DNA of 64,000 nucleotides, from positions 124,001-188,000 of the forward strand of contig NZ_BBJF01000004.1 in assembly GCF_000739735.1 (NCBI RefSeq). Reading direction: 5' to 3'. The position numbers and the translations under genes are program-made. This stretch comes from Paraburkholderia ginsengisoli NBRC 100965 (GTDB taxonomy: Bacteria > Pseudomonadota > Gammaproteobacteria > Burkholderiales > Burkholderiaceae). Every line of letters begins with the position of its first letter. Within the stretch, counting starts at the first letter, position 1. This document shows positions 10,346 to 19,945 of this stretch, in pieces. The notes under the pieces were generated by a model. The model was given only the letters and a program-made list of their open reading frames with translations. It was not told the DNA's origin and ran no database searches.

Positions 10346-11191
10346 ATGTTCACGAGACTTCGCGAAGACATCGCCACGATCCGCGAGCGCGACCCCGCCG
10401 CCCGCAGCGCATGGGAAGTGCTCACGTGTTATCCGGGTCTGCACGCGCTCGTGCTGCACCGGCTCGCGCACGCGTGCTGGCAGGCAAAACGCCGCTGGCT
10501 CGCGCGTTTCGTCTCGCAGATGGCGCGCTTCATGACCGGCATCGAAATCCATCCGGGCGCGACGCTCGGACGGCGCGTGTTCATCGATCACGGCATGGGT
10601 GTGGTGATCGGCGAAACCGCGCAGATCGGCGACGATTGCACGATCTATCAGGGTGTGACGCTCGGCGGCACGTCGCTCACGCGCGGCGCGAAGCGGCATC
10701 CGACGCTCGAGCGCGGAGTGATCGTCGGGGCGGGCGCGAAGGTACTTGGCGGTTTCACCATCGGCGCGGACGCGAAGATCGGCTCGAACGCGGTGGTCAC
10801 GAAGCCGGTGCCCGCACGCGGCACGGCGGTGGGCAATCCGGCGCGGATCATCGTGCCGGCGGCGGCCGCCACGGCGGCGAGCGGTGCCAACGCGGCTGCC
10901 AATGACGCGTCGCGCGATGCCAGGCAGACAAGCGAGCGCACAAGCGAACGCAGCGCGTTCTGCGCGTACGGCATCACGCCGAATGCGGACGATCCGGTGT
11001 CGCTGGCGATTCACGGTTTGATCGATCATGCCGCGACGCAGTCCAAACGTATCGATGAGATCGTCGACGCGTTGGAGCGCTTGGGCACGAGCCTCGAAGG
11101 TCTGCAAGGGGCCGATGCTGCGTTGCTCGATCTGCGGCGTTTGTCGGCCGCGATCGCGGGGAAAGTGGAAGGGGCGTTGGCGGAGCGTTGA
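10346..11191 (+). CDS. cysE: Serine O-acetyltransferase CysE
   Basis: 281 aa from [24 protein letters not shown]. It makes O-acetylserine from serine and acetyl-CoA, the first step of cysteine synthesis. Left-handed beta-helix hexapeptide repeats run from [11 protein letters not shown] to [14 protein letters not shown], with the active-site His segment [12 protein letters not shown] and the GGTSL loop. About 100 residues beyond the helix form an Ala-rich linker and a helical tail, longer than in E. coli CysE. An in-frame TTG three codons upstream is an alternative start. Confidence 0.95.
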   Translation: MFTRLREDIATIRERDPAARSAWEVLTCYPGLHALVLHRLAHACWQAKRRWLARFVSQMARFMTGIEIHPGATLGRRVFIDHGMGVVIGETAQIGDDCTIYQGVTLGGTSLTRGAKRHPTLERGVIVGAGAKVLGGFTIGADAKIGSNAVVTKPVPARGTAVGNPARIIVPAAAATAASGANAAANDASRDARQTSERTSERSAFCAYGITPNADDPVSLAIHGLIDHAATQSKRIDEIVDALERLGTSLEGLQGADAALLDLRRLSAAIAGKVEGALAER

Positions 11192-11230
11192 GCGGCTCTG
11201 CGCCGGCAGGTTTTTACTCTCGACCCGCCG

Positions 11231-12028
11231 TTATCCCAACGGCAACGCCCGCACTCCATCCGCATCGATGCGCAAATACCCGCCGCGGTGTGCGCCGTGA
11301 TCGAGATCCCAGTCCGGCAGTACCCAGCGCGTGCCGCCCGGCTCGCGATGCCGCGCGGGCAGATGCGTGTGCCCGTGGATGATGGTCGCCGCTTTTGACT
11401 TCCGGAATAACGCGGCAACGGCTTTCGACGTCACGTCATACTTCATCGACACCGGCCGCATGCGGCCATGCTCGCTCTTCGCGCGCATGTTCTCGGCAAG
11501 CTTCTGACGCCAGCGGAACGGCGAGGCCAGAAACAGCGTTTGCGCGAAACGGTTGCGCGCGAACCGCCGGAAAAATTGATAGCCATGATCCGCAGTGCAT
11601 AGCGCATCGCCATGCGCGAGCGCGACGCGAATGCCGAACGCGGTGATCACGAACGGGTCGGGCAGCCAGATCGCGCCGGCCGTTTTCATGAAGCGCTTGC
11701 CCAGCAGAAAATCGCGATTGCCATGCATGATGTAGAGCGCGATGCCGCGCTCCGACAGCGTATGCAGCAGCGCCGCGATACGCGCGACGAACGGCTCGAT
11801 CAGCATGTCGTCGCCGACCCAGTATTCGAACAGGTCGCCGAGAATGAACACCGAATCCGCCTCTTCGGCGGTGACGCGAATGAAATGTTCGAACGCGGCG
11901 ACCGTGTGCGGAATCGCCTCGCTCAAATGAATGTCGGAGAGGAAAAAAAACGGGCGTGCGGCGCGCGGGCGTTGGCCCTCGCCAGGCACGCCCGCGGCGA
12001 CGCTTCGCAGCGGCGTCTCTTGCAGCAT
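11231..12028 (-). CDS. lpxH: UDP-2,3-diacylglucosamine diphosphatase LpxH
   Basis: 265 aa. It is a Mn-dependent calcineurin-like phosphatase of lipid A synthesis, cleaving UDP-2,3-diacylglucosamine to lipid X. All metal motifs are visible: FFLSDIHL, GDLFEYWVGDD, MHGNRDFLLG and HGHTHLPARH. Its start precedes the Pro/Gly-rich leader GVPGEGQRP by about 20 residues. It lies downstream of ppiB on the same strand with a gap of 46 bp and is probably co-transcribed with it. Confidence 0.95.
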   Translation of the reverse strand: MLQETPLRSVAAGVPGEGQRPRAARPFFFLSDIHLSEAIPHTVAAFEHFIRVTAEEADSVFILGDLFEYWVGDDMLIEPFVARIAALLHTLSERGIALYIMHGNRDFLLGKRFMKTAGAIWLPDPFVITAFGIRVALAHGDALCTADHGYQFFRRFARNRFAQTLFLASPFRWRQKLAENMRAKSEHGRMRPVSMKYDVTSKAVAALFRKSKAATIIHGHTHLPARHREPGGTRWVLPDWDLDHGAHRGGYLRIDADGVRALPLG

Positions 12029-12074
12029 TGAAGGTGCCTGATATCAGTTCGAACGAATCGTCGTCCGGTTCGCC

Positions 12075-12569
12075 TTAGTCGACGATCACAGCCTTTTCGA
12101 TCACGACGTCGTCGGCCGGCACGTCCTGATGGAAGCCCTTCGAACCCGTCTTGACCTTCTTGATCTTCTCGACGATGTCCATGCCTTCCACCACTTTGCC
12201 GAACACCGCGTAGCCCCAGCCCTGCGGCGTCGGCGACGAGTGGTTCAGGAAGTCGTTGTCGTTCACGTTGATGAAGAATTGAGCGGTTGCCGAGTGCGGG
12301 TCGTTGGTGCGCGCCATCGCGATCGAACCGTTGACGTTCTTCAGACCGTTGTTCGCTTCGTTGTTGATCGGCTCGGCCGTCGGCTTCTGCTTCATGCCAG
12401 GTTCGAAACCGCCGCCCTGAATCATGAAGCCGTCGATCACGCGGTGGAACACCGTGTTGTCGTAGTGGCCGGCCTTCACGTAGTTGAGGAAGTTCTCAAC
12501 CGACTTCGGCGCCTTCTCGGCATCCAGTTCGAGTTTGATGACGCCGTGGTTCGTATGCAGTTCAACCAT
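12075..12569 (-). CDS. ppiB: Cytoplasmic cyclophilin PpiB
   Basis: 164 aa from [16 protein letters not shown], with AAGGAT about 7 bp upstream of the ATG. It is a peptidyl-prolyl cis-trans isomerase of cyclophilin type. The active-site block [16 protein letters not shown] and the [16 protein letters not shown] segment are intact. No signal peptide is present, so it is cytoplasmic, unlike the neighbouring ppiA. It stands ~200 bp downstream of ppiA and upstream of lpxH. The upstream in-frame extension to 12674 is Arg/Thr-rich and unlikely to be coding. Confidence 0.95.
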   Translation of the reverse strand: MVELHTNHGVIKLELDAEKAPKSVENFLNYVKAGHYDNTVFHRVIDGFMIQGGGFEPGMKQKPTAEPINNEANNGLKNVNGSIAMARTNDPHSATAQFFINVNDNDFLNHSSPTPQGWGYAVFGKVVEGMDIVEKIKKVKTGSKGFHQDVPADDVVIEKAVIVD

Positions 12570-12771
12570 GATGGAATCCTTTGATGAACGGGTGGGTAAA
12601 AGGGCGCGGCGAGTCGTCATGCGTTTCGTGGTGCATCGACGGCGGGCCGCGCCGGGGCGTGGATTGTGCATCAACGCGTCGACGTGCGCGCGTTGCAGCG
12701 CGTCTGCGAGTGTGTGCTCGCGTTGCTACGTGCGCCTGTTGCTCTCTTGTCTGCTTGTCGTATCTACTGCG

Positions 12772-13353
12772 TTACTTGCTGACCACCGTGGCCGATTGAA
12801 TCACGATCGGCGTCTTCGGCACGTCGGTCATCGGGCCGCGCGAAGTGGTGGGCGTCCCTTCGATCTTCTTCACGACGTCCATGCCGCTCGTGACCTTGCC
12901 GAACACCGCGTAGCCGTTGCCGTCCGGATTCGGGTAGTCGAGGCCGGCATTGTCCACCGTGTTGATGAAGAACTGTGCGGTGGCTGAATTCGGATCACTG
13001 GTGCGCGCCATTGCGAGCGTGCCGGTCAGGTTCTTCAGACCGTTGCGGCTTTCCAGAGGTATGGGCGCGCGCGTCGGCTTTTCGGCGAAGCTCTGCGTGT
13101 AGCCGCCACCCTGAATCATGAAGCCCGGAATCACGCGATGGAAGATCGTGCCGCTGTACTGGCCGGACTTCACGTAGTCGAGAAAATTCGCGACCGACTT
13201 CGGCGCTTTCTCAGGATACAACTCGACGCGGATGTCGCCTTCCGATGTCTTGAGCAGGACGGACGGATGCGCGGCTTGCGAACCGGACTGGGCAAATGCG
13301 GGTGCGTTTGCGATCAGGGCGGCGCTGCCGAGCGCCAACATCAACCATTTCAT
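12772..13353 (-). CDS. ppiA: Periplasmic cyclophilin PpiA
   Basis: 193 aa from MKWLMLALGSAALIANAPAFAQ, a typical Sec signal peptide with AFA-Q cleavage. The mature cyclophilin domain is a close paralogue of the adjacent ppiB ([32 protein letters not shown]). Export and the tandem arrangement suggest that the pair supplies isomerase activity to the two compartments. It is preceded on the same strand by the TPR protein gene, 69 bp away. Confidence 0.95.
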   Translation of the reverse strand: MKWLMLALGSAALIANAPAFAQSGSQAAHPSVLLKTSEGDIRVELYPEKAPKSVANFLDYVKSGQYSGTIFHRVIPGFMIQGGGYTQSFAEKPTRAPIPLESRNGLKNLTGTLAMARTSDPNSATAQFFINTVDNAGLDYPNPDGNGYAVFGKVTSGMDVVKKIEGTPTTSRGPMTDVPKTPIVIQSATVVSK

Positions 13354-13422
13354 GAAGATCCTCGGGGGTGGAAAAAACGGGCTGCCGAAACGTGCCGACA
13401 CGCGTGCCGGCGCGTGCCGGCG

Positions 13423-14208
13423 TTACTTCGACGGCGCCATGTACGGCGGCATGGCGAGCGAGCCGTTCGCGCCGCCATACTGGAAGCTCGGTGTCTGCGG
13501 CATGGTCATGTTCGACGTGGCGCGGGCGGTGTTGTCGTCCGAGGGCGTGACGGCGGCTGCTCGCGCCGGCGGGCGGGCCTTCGGCGGCGCGACGATCTTC
13601 TGGATGTCGGCGAGACGCTGCGAGGTCGTGGCGCTTGCCTTGCCGAGGCCTTGCGCGCGCCGATAGGATTCGTTGGCCATGCGCAGATACAGGTCGCCGA
13701 GATTCTCGTATGCGAGGCCGTAGTTCGGATTGACCTTGATCGCCGTTTCGAGCGCGGCGCGTGCTTCGGTAAGATTGCCCTGCTTCGCGTAGAGCGCGGC
13801 AAGGTTGTTATACGGTTCGGGCAACTCGGGATACATCTGCGTGAGTTCCGTGAACGCGGCGATTGCTTCGTCGTCGCGCTTCATCTGGGCGAGCACCGTG
13901 GCGCGCTTGAACTTCGCCTGCGCGTCGCGCGGATTCGACGCGATGCGCGCGTCGAGCTGGGTCAAGGACGCCTCCCAGTTTTTCTGCGCGATCGACGCGT
14001 CGATTTCCGGCGTGTTGTCGCGCACCGCGGGACCTTGCGGCATCACGGGGGCCTTCTGTGCATAGGCCGCCGCAACCGGCAGGGCCGCGAGGGCGACAGC
14101 CACGGTGACGCGCAGGGCGAGGGCACGCATGGACTCACGTGCAGGGCCATGGCAGGCCGTCGCGGCGAGGGTCGCAGCGCTGCGCGCGCGGCCGCTGGAA
14201 GGTTTCAT
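13423..14208 (-). CDS. Exported tetratricopeptide-repeat protein
   Basis: 261 aa from the ATG at 14208; an internal ATG at 14130 would begin exactly at the signal-like MRALALRVTVAVALAALP and is an equally reasonable start. The segment NWEASLTQLDARIASNPRDA to NPNYGLAYENLGDLYLRMA holds three TPR units of the A/F/Y-rich 34-residue type. A Pro/Ala-rich tail ends PPYMAPSK. TPRs mediate protein contacts; the partner is unknown. On the minus strand a TATAAC lies at about 14223-14228, a possible -10 element upstream of the first start. Confidence 0.82.
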   Translation of the reverse strand: MKPSSGRARSAATLAATACHGPARESMRALALRVTVAVALAALPVAAAYAQKAPVMPQGPAVRDNTPEIDASIAQKNWEASLTQLDARIASNPRDAQAKFKRATVLAQMKRDDEAIAAFTELTQMYPELPEPYNNLAALYAKQGNLTEARAALETAIKVNPNYGLAYENLGDLYLRMANESYRRAQGLGKASATTSQRLADIQKIVAPPKARPPARAAAVTPSDDNTARATSNMTMPQTPSFQYGGANGSLAMPPYMAPSK

Positions 14209-14440
14209 AGGCTTGGGTCTGGATGTTATACTCCGACCCATTCTAACAAAAGGTCTGCGCGTTCCGTCGAACCGCAAACTGTCTTTTCGCCACTCGTGGT
14301 CGTCTCCGCCTTGATCGCAGCTTGACCGCCGCACCAGGTGCACCGGTTTTGCTGTATGCGACGCACCCGCCGTCTTCTTCGCGGGGCGCGGCGCGTCTGA
14401 AACACAATGCGGATTTCTTTCGGCCCACGCACCGTTCTCT

Positions 14441-15835
14441 ATGGAATCACTGCGCATCTACAACACGCTCGCGCGTGACAAGCAAACTTTCGTGCCGCTG
14501 CAAGCAGGCGTCGTGCGGATGTACGTCTGCGGGATGACCGTGTACGACTATTGTCACGTCGGTCATGCGCGGGTGATGGTCGTGTTCGACATCGTGCAGC
14601 GCTGGCTGCGCACGCTCGGCTACGACGTGACCTACGTGCGCAACATCACGGATATCGACGACAAGATCATCCGTCGCGCCGTCGAGAACGGAGAGACGAT
14701 CAAGTCGCTGACCGACCGCTTCATCGACGCGTTGCATGAAGACGCGGACGCGCTCGGCATCCAGCGGCCCGACCTCGAACCGCGCGCCACCGACTTCATT
14801 CCTCAGATGCTCGGCATGATCGAGACGCTCGAAGCAAACGGCTACGCATACCAGGCAAGCGACGGCGACGTCAACTACGCGGTGCGCAAATTCGCGGGCT
14901 ACGGCAAGCTGTCGGGCAAGTCGCTCGAAGACCTGCGCGCGGGCGAACGCGTCGCGGCCAACGACGCGAAAGAGGATCCGCTCGACTTCGTGCTTTGGAA
15001 ACAGGCGAAGCCCGGCGAGCCCGCCGACACTGGCTGGGATTCGAAGTACGGGCGCGGCCGTCCCGGCTGGCATATCGAGTGCTCCGCGATGGGCTGCACA
15101 TTGCTCGGCTCGCAATTCGACATTCATGGCGGCGGCCAGGACTTGCAGTTTCCGCACCACGAAAACGAAATTGCCCAAAGTGAAGCTGCTACCGGTCAAA
15201 CCTTCGTCAATTACTGGATGCACAACGGCTACGTACAGATCGACAATGAGAAGATGTCGAAGTCGTTGAACAATTTTTTTACGATTCGTGAAGTGCTGGC
15301 GCAGTACGATGCAGAGGTCGTGCGTTTTTTCATCGCACGCGCGCATTACCGCTCGCCGTTGAACTACAGCGACGTGCATATCGACGACGCCCGCAACGCG
15401 CTTGCTCGTCTGTACACCGCGTTGAAGGATGTCACGCCGGACGCCGCGGAACTCGACTGGAACGAAGCGCATGCGCAGCGTTTCCAGGCGGCGATGAACG
15501 ACGACTTCAACACACCGGTGGCAGTGTCGGTGTTGTTCGAGTTGGCAACTGAAGTGAACCGCACGCGCGACCCCGCGCTGGCCCGTCAACTGCGCTCGCT
15601 GGGCGCGGTGATCGGACTGCTCGGCCGCGACCCACGTGCGTATCTGCAGCAGGCCGCGGGTGCTGCCGTTGGCGCGCTCGAGCCCGCCGCGATCGAAGAG
15701 AAGATCGCCGCGCGCGTGGCCGCCAAGCAGGCGAAAGACTACGCGGCAGCAGACCGGATCCGGGCCGAATTGCTCGAGGCCGGCGTTGCACTTGAAGACA
15801 AACCCGGCGGGTTGACCGAGTGGCGGCGCGTGTGA
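14441..15835 (+). CDS. cysS: Cysteinyl-tRNA synthetase
   Basis: 464 aa. It charges tRNA-Cys with cysteine. It is a class I synthetase with the HIGH-type motif in [11 protein letters not shown] (about 34-40) and KMSKS in [10 protein letters not shown] (about 267-271). Zn-ligand residues are the Cys in VCGMTV, the Cys/His in HIECSAMG and the HHENEIAQS block. The C-terminal DALR-like anticodon region ends GGLTEWRRV. It is divergent from the TPR gene. Confidence 0.98.
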   Translation: MESLRIYNTLARDKQTFVPLQAGVVRMYVCGMTVYDYCHVGHARVMVVFDIVQRWLRTLGYDVTYVRNITDIDDKIIRRAVENGETIKSLTDRFIDALHEDADALGIQRPDLEPRATDFIPQMLGMIETLEANGYAYQASDGDVNYAVRKFAGYGKLSGKSLEDLRAGERVAANDAKEDPLDFVLWKQAKPGEPADTGWDSKYGRGRPGWHIECSAMGCTLLGSQFDIHGGGQDLQFPHHENEIAQSEAATGQTFVNYWMHNGYVQIDNEKMSKSLNNFFTIREVLAQYDAEVVRFFIARAHYRSPLNYSDVHIDDARNALARLYTALKDVTPDAAELDWNEAHAQRFQAAMNDDFNTPVAVSVLFELATEVNRTRDPALARQLRSLGAVIGLLGRDPRAYLQQAAGAAVGALEPAAIEEKIAARVAAKQAKDYAAADRIRAELLEAGVALEDKPGGLTEWRRV

Positions 15836-15882
15836 GCGCACCTCGTACTTCCCTCTGATCGACTCGCCAGGCAGGAGGCAGG

Positions 15883-16932
15883 ATGGCAACGGCCACGAAG
15901 ACGCCGGCTAAACGAGCCACGTCTCAAACAAACGCGGCAGCCGCGGTAAAGTCGACACGCACGTCGGCTCGCGCGGGCGGCGCGGTACAGAAAGCATCGT
16001 CGAAGGCCACTGCGGTGGCGGCGAAGAGCGCAGCGGGCGTAGCGGCGGGGGCGGCGAAAAAGGCCACGGTCAAACGCGCGCTCAACGGCGCGTCCGCGCA
16101 TGCGCCTGCCACGAAGCGCGCCAAGGTGTCGCGTGCGAAAAGCAATGGCGCATTGCCGGCCGAGCTGGCTGGTGACGTGCAGGAGCTCGCGCGCGACACG
16201 AACGCGGGCGAAGTCGTGCGCAAGACGCGCGCGTCGGCAAGCGCCGGCGGCGAAGCGGCGAATGCTAGTGAAGTTGCGGTGCCGGTGCAGATCGGCGGCC
16301 TCACGCCTGAGGTCACGCGGCCCGCGTATTGGGACAAGGCGTGTGCGGATCTCGTCAAGCGCGACCGTATCCTGAAGAAGCTGATTCCGAAATTTGGCCC
16401 GGTGCATCTGTTAAGCCGTGGCGACCCGTTCGTCACGCTTGCGCGTTCGGTGGTCGGGCAGCAGATTTCGGTCGCGTCCGCGCAGGCGGTGTGGGCGAAA
16501 GTCGAAGCCGCGTGTCCGAAGCTCGTGCCGCAGCAATTCATCAAGCTCGGTCAGGAGAAGCTGACCGCGTGCGGGTTGTCCAAACGCAAGGCCGAGTATG
16601 TGCTCGATCTCGCGCAGCATTTCGTGTCGGGTGCGTTGCACGTCGGCAAGTGGACGTCGATGGAAGACGAGGCGGTGATCGCCGAACTCACGCAGATTCG
16701 CGGCATCGGCCGCTGGACCGCGGAGATGTTCCTGATCTTCAATCTGTCGCGTCCCGATGTGCTGCCGCTCGACGACCTCGGCCTGATCCGCGCGATCAGC
16801 GTCAACTATTTCAGCGGCGAACCGGTGACGCGCAGCGAAGCGCGCGAGGTCGCGGCGAACTGGGAGCCGTGGCGCACCGTCGCCACCTGGTATATGTGGC
16901 GTAGTCTCGATCCGCTGCCGGTCGACTACTGA
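15883..16932 (+). CDS. DNA-3-methyladenine glycosylase II family protein with basic tail
   Basis: 349 aa. The C-terminal ~210 residues form an HhH-GPD base-excision glycosylase: VGQQISVASAQAVW, the helix-hairpin-helix LTQIRGIGRWTAEMFLIF, and the catalytic Asp in LPLDDLGLIRA. It removes alkylated purines from DNA. The first ~135 residues are an Ala/Lys/Thr/Ser-rich, low-complexity tail (KTPAKRATSQ and similar), resembling histone H1-like or AlgP tails and likely to bind DNA or RNA. That tail is not part of E. coli AlkA. It follows cysS by 47 bp and precedes accA. Confidence 0.88.
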   Translation: MATATKTPAKRATSQTNAAAAVKSTRTSARAGGAVQKASSKATAVAAKSAAGVAAGAAKKATVKRALNGASAHAPATKRAKVSRAKSNGALPAELAGDVQELARDTNAGEVVRKTRASASAGGEAANASEVAVPVQIGGLTPEVTRPAYWDKACADLVKRDRILKKLIPKFGPVHLLSRGDPFVTLARSVVGQQISVASAQAVWAKVEAACPKLVPQQFIKLGQEKLTACGLSKRKAEYVLDLAQHFVSGALHVGKWTSMEDEAVIAELTQIRGIGRWTAEMFLIFNLSRPDVLPLDDLGLIRAISVNYFSGEPVTRSEAREVAANWEPWRTVATWYMWRSLDPLPVDY

Positions 16933-16997
16933 AGAACAAAAAACGAGGCCGTTTCAAAAACTATTGGCTGTTAGAATTCGATAGTTGCGAAATGGTT

Positions 16998-17025
16998 TTG
17001 ACATCGGCGCGCGCGGTTAGAATAC
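16998..17025 (+). promoter_or_regulatory. Likely sigma-70 promoter of accA
   Basis: A consensus TTGACA (16998-17003) is followed 16-17 bp later by GAATAC/AATACG (about 17020-17026), about 35 bp before the accA start. The -10 match is only moderate. Confidence 0.5.
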
Positions 17026-17056
17026 GCGCTGCCGGTAAGTCCAAGGATTACAACCA

Positions 17057-18028
17057 ATGAAGACCACCTTTCTGGATTTCGAACAGCCGATCGCTGAACT
17101 CGAAGCGAAGATCGAAGAATTGCGCTTCGTGCAGGACGATTCGGCCGTCGATATTTCGGAAGAGATCGAGCGGCTGTCCAAGAAGAGTCAACAGCTGACC
17201 AAAGATCTGTACGCGAACCTCACGCCGTGGCAGGTTTCGCAAATCGCCCGTCATCCGCAGCGCCCGTACACGTTCGACTACGTGAGCGAGCTGTTCACCG
17301 ATTTCCACGAACTGCATGGTGACCGCAACTATGCGGACGACCTGTCGATCGTCGGTGGCCTCGCGCGTTTCAACGGCCAGGCTTGCATGGTGATCGGCCA
17401 TCAGAAGGGCCGTGACACGAAGGAGCGCGCGTTGCGCAACTTCGGCATGCCGCGTCCGGAAGGCTATCGCAAGGCCGAACGGCTGATGCGTCTCGCCGAA
17501 AAATTCAATCTGCCGATCTTCACGTTCATCGACACGCCGGGGGCCTATCCTGGCATCGGCGCGGAAGAACGCGGGCAGTCGGAAGCGATCGGCCGCAATC
17601 TGTACGTGATGGCCGAGCTGAAGACGCCGTTGATCGCGACGATCATCGGCGAGGGCGGTTCGGGCGGTGCACTCGCGATTGCCGTGGGCGACAGCGTGCT
17701 GATGCTGCAGTTCTCGACCTACTCGGTGATCTCGCCGGAAGGCTGTGCGTCGATTCTGTGGAAGAGCGCCGCGAAAGCGCCGGAGGCCGCGGAAGCGCTC
17801 GGCCTGACTGCGCATCGTCTGAAGGCGCTCGGGCTGATCGACAAGATCGTCAACGAGCCGCTCGGCGGCGCGCATCGCGATCCAAAGGGTATGGCTGCGA
17901 TGCTGCGCCGTGCGCTCGCCGATTCGCTGCGCCAGTTCCAGGGCATGAGCATCAATGACCTGCGTCAACGCCGTTTCGAACGGTTGATGTCGTACGGCAA
18001 GTTCAAGGAAACGACGCCGGGTGCGTAA
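17057..18028 (+). CDS. accA: Acetyl-CoA carboxylase carboxyltransferase subunit alpha
   Basis: 323 aa. With AccD it transfers carboxyl from biotin to acetyl-CoA, giving malonyl-CoA, which is also the extender unit for the polyketide synthase further along the window. Family signatures are present: [18 protein letters not shown], the crotonase-fold [15 protein letters not shown], and [16 protein letters not shown] with [18 protein letters not shown]. The start is the ATG of [18 protein letters not shown] promoter lies just upstream. tilS follows 48 bp later. Confidence 0.98.
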   Translation: MKTTFLDFEQPIAELEAKIEELRFVQDDSAVDISEEIERLSKKSQQLTKDLYANLTPWQVSQIARHPQRPYTFDYVSELFTDFHELHGDRNYADDLSIVGGLARFNGQACMVIGHQKGRDTKERALRNFGMPRPEGYRKAERLMRLAEKFNLPIFTFIDTPGAYPGIGAEERGQSEAIGRNLYVMAELKTPLIATIIGEGGSGGALAIAVGDSVLMLQFSTYSVISPEGCASILWKSAAKAPEAAEALGLTAHRLKALGLIDKIVNEPLGGAHRDPKGMAAMLRRALADSLRQFQGMSINDLRQRRFERLMSYGKFKETTPGA

Positions 18029-18076
18029 GCCCGCGCGCGTTCTCTTTCGTCAATTGGCGCCTCGCGCGCTAACGAC

Positions 18077-19564
18077 GTGACTCCCACCGCCGATACACCT
18101 GCCGACCGCCTCGTCATCGAGGCGGTCGGCTTTGCGTTGTCCGCGCTTCCCCCTAGCGCGCGCATTGCGGTGGCGTTCAGCGGCGGAGTCGATTCCACTG
18201 TGCTGCTCGATGCGGCAGCGCGCGTTGCAGGTGCGTCGCGTTGCGTCGCGCTGCATGTGCATCACGGGCTGAGCCCTCATGCTGATGCGTGGCTCACGCA
18301 CTGCGAGGGGTTTGCGCACGCGCGCGGCGTCGAGTTCGATGCGCGGCGCGTCGAGGTGGCGCGCGTGGGCGGCGTGAGCATCGAGGCCGCGGCGCGCGAT
18401 GCGCGTTATCGCGCGTTGGATGCAATGTGCGCGGCGCGCGGCATTCACACGCTGTGGCTCGCGCAACATGCGGACGACCAGGCTGAAACCGTGCTGCTGC
18501 AATTGCTGCGCGGCGCGGGCCTCGCGGGTCTCGCGGCGATGGCGCCCGAGTTCCTCGCGGCGGGCGCGTGCGCGGCGCGTGTGAGGCCCTTGCTGCATCT
18601 GCTGCGGGCGCAACTCGAACAATACGCGAACGGACGCGCGCTACGCTGGGTCGACGACGAATCGAATGCGGACACGCGTTACGCGCGCAATGCGTTGCGT
18701 CGCGAGGTGACGCCGGCGCTGGCCGTCCACTTTCCCGGCTTTCGCGACGCGCTTGCGCGCACGGCCGCGCATGCGGCGTCGGCGCAGCGTTTGCTCGACG
18801 CGCTCGCGCGCATCGATATGGATGCGGTGTCCGAGGACGAAGGGCGCGCGCTTTCGCACGATGCGCTGCTCGCACTCGACGATGAACGCGCACTCAACCT
18901 GATGCGCTACTGGATGCGCACGCTGGGGTTCGTGGCGGCATCGAGCGCGCGGCTGAGCGATGCGCTGCGTCAGTTGCGCGAGGTGCGCGAGGTGCGTGAA
19001 GGGGAGGCGGCGAGCGGCGGACATCGTCTGCGTGTCGATCATGCGGGGCATGCGTTGCGCAGCTATCGCGGCCTCGTTTACTGGGAAGCGGGGGACAGCA
19101 GCGAGGCCGCCGATGAAACCGCGCTCGCCGCGCGCGAGATCAGCGAACTCGCGTGGCAGGGTGAGTCGATCTGGCGTTTGCCCCAGTGGCGGGGCACATT
19201 CGTGTTCTCGGTGACGCAGCCAGATGCAGCGGATGACGGCGTCAATAGCGAGGCCAGCTCTGACGCCAACGACACGATCCCCCTCGGCGTTCTGCAACGC
19301 GCGTTGTTGAGCGCTCGCGCGCGCAGCGGCGGCGAGCGGATGCGCACGAGCGACGCGCCCGGCGCACCGAACCGAACGCTGAAGAACCTGTTTCAGGAGC
19401 GCGGCATTCCCGCATGGAAGCGCGACGTGCCGCTGCTTTACGTCGGCGACGAACTGCTATTCGTGCCGCTGCTCGGCGTGAATCGCGCGGCCTTGTCCGC
19501 GGCGGAGGATCACGGCGGTCCGCGCGTCGGAATCAGCTGGCGTGAAGATCTGTTGATCGCCTGA
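18077..19564 (+). CDS. tilS: tRNA(Ile)-lysidine synthetase
   Basis: 495 aa, starting with GTG (18077). It converts C34 of the AUA-reading tRNA-Ile to lysidine, using ATP and lysine. The PP-loop SGGVDST (about 35-41) is intact, as is the WLAQHADDQAETVLLQLLRGAG block typical of TilS. A substrate-binding middle domain and a C-terminal TilS_C domain (RMRTSDAPGAPNRTLKNLFQE) follow. Its codon use is very GC-rich, like its neighbours. It is probably in one operon with accA. Confidence 0.95.
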   Translation: MTPTADTPADRLVIEAVGFALSALPPSARIAVAFSGGVDSTVLLDAAARVAGASRCVALHVHHGLSPHADAWLTHCEGFAHARGVEFDARRVEVARVGGVSIEAAARDARYRALDAMCAARGIHTLWLAQHADDQAETVLLQLLRGAGLAGLAAMAPEFLAAGACAARVRPLLHLLRAQLEQYANGRALRWVDDESNADTRYARNALRREVTPALAVHFPGFRDALARTAAHAASAQRLLDALARIDMDAVSEDEGRALSHDALLALDDERALNLMRYWMRTLGFVAASSARLSDALRQLREVREVREGEAASGGHRLRVDHAGHALRSYRGLVYWEAGDSSEAADETALAAREISELAWQGESIWRLPQWRGTFVFSVTQPDAADDGVNSEASSDANDTIPLGVLQRALLSARARSGGERMRTSDAPGAPNRTLKNLFQERGIPAWKRDVPLLYVGDELLFVPLLGVNRAALSAAEDHGGPRVGISWREDLLIA

Positions 19565-19945
19565 CCGGCCGGTCGGACGATCGCAAGCGCTGCACCGAAG
19601 CGCGAAATAGGGCGCAAATCCCCGTGCAACAAGCCTTTGCAGCACCGATTCCGCGCTTTTCGATCGCCGCTTCGGCTTGTCTTTTTACGCCCAATCGGGT
19701 ACGTTAACCCGCTTGCCCGACCCGATTTCGCCGTCGCTTTTGTCGCTATAGCCGGTTGCGAGCGCGATCCGTCGTTTCCCTTAAGTCACTAGCGATCATT
19801 CCCGGGCAAACCCGCGCGTGTTGCACGCGCGCTGCATTTACGCCGCCACACACTTTGCCGTCGTTCACAAGACGTTGCGCTCCTGTGCTTTTGTGCGGTC
19901 GTCTCCAGCGCGCCAGCGCGGTTTCTCTTCCAGTTCAGAACGACA
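19565..19945 (+). other. Intergenic region tilS-lysC
   Basis: 381 bp with no convincing gene. It presumably carries the lysC promoter. I looked for lysine-riboswitch-like complexity and saw no supported structure. Confidence 0.5.

Noticed and set aside
14447..15889. A 480-codon minus-strand frame opposite cysS
   Set aside because: Complete antisense overlap with a conserved synthetase; shadow frame.
19565..19945. Possible lysine riboswitch upstream of lysC
   Set aside because: No long conserved multi-helix leader could be recognised, and this lineage is not known for one; left as plain intergenic.
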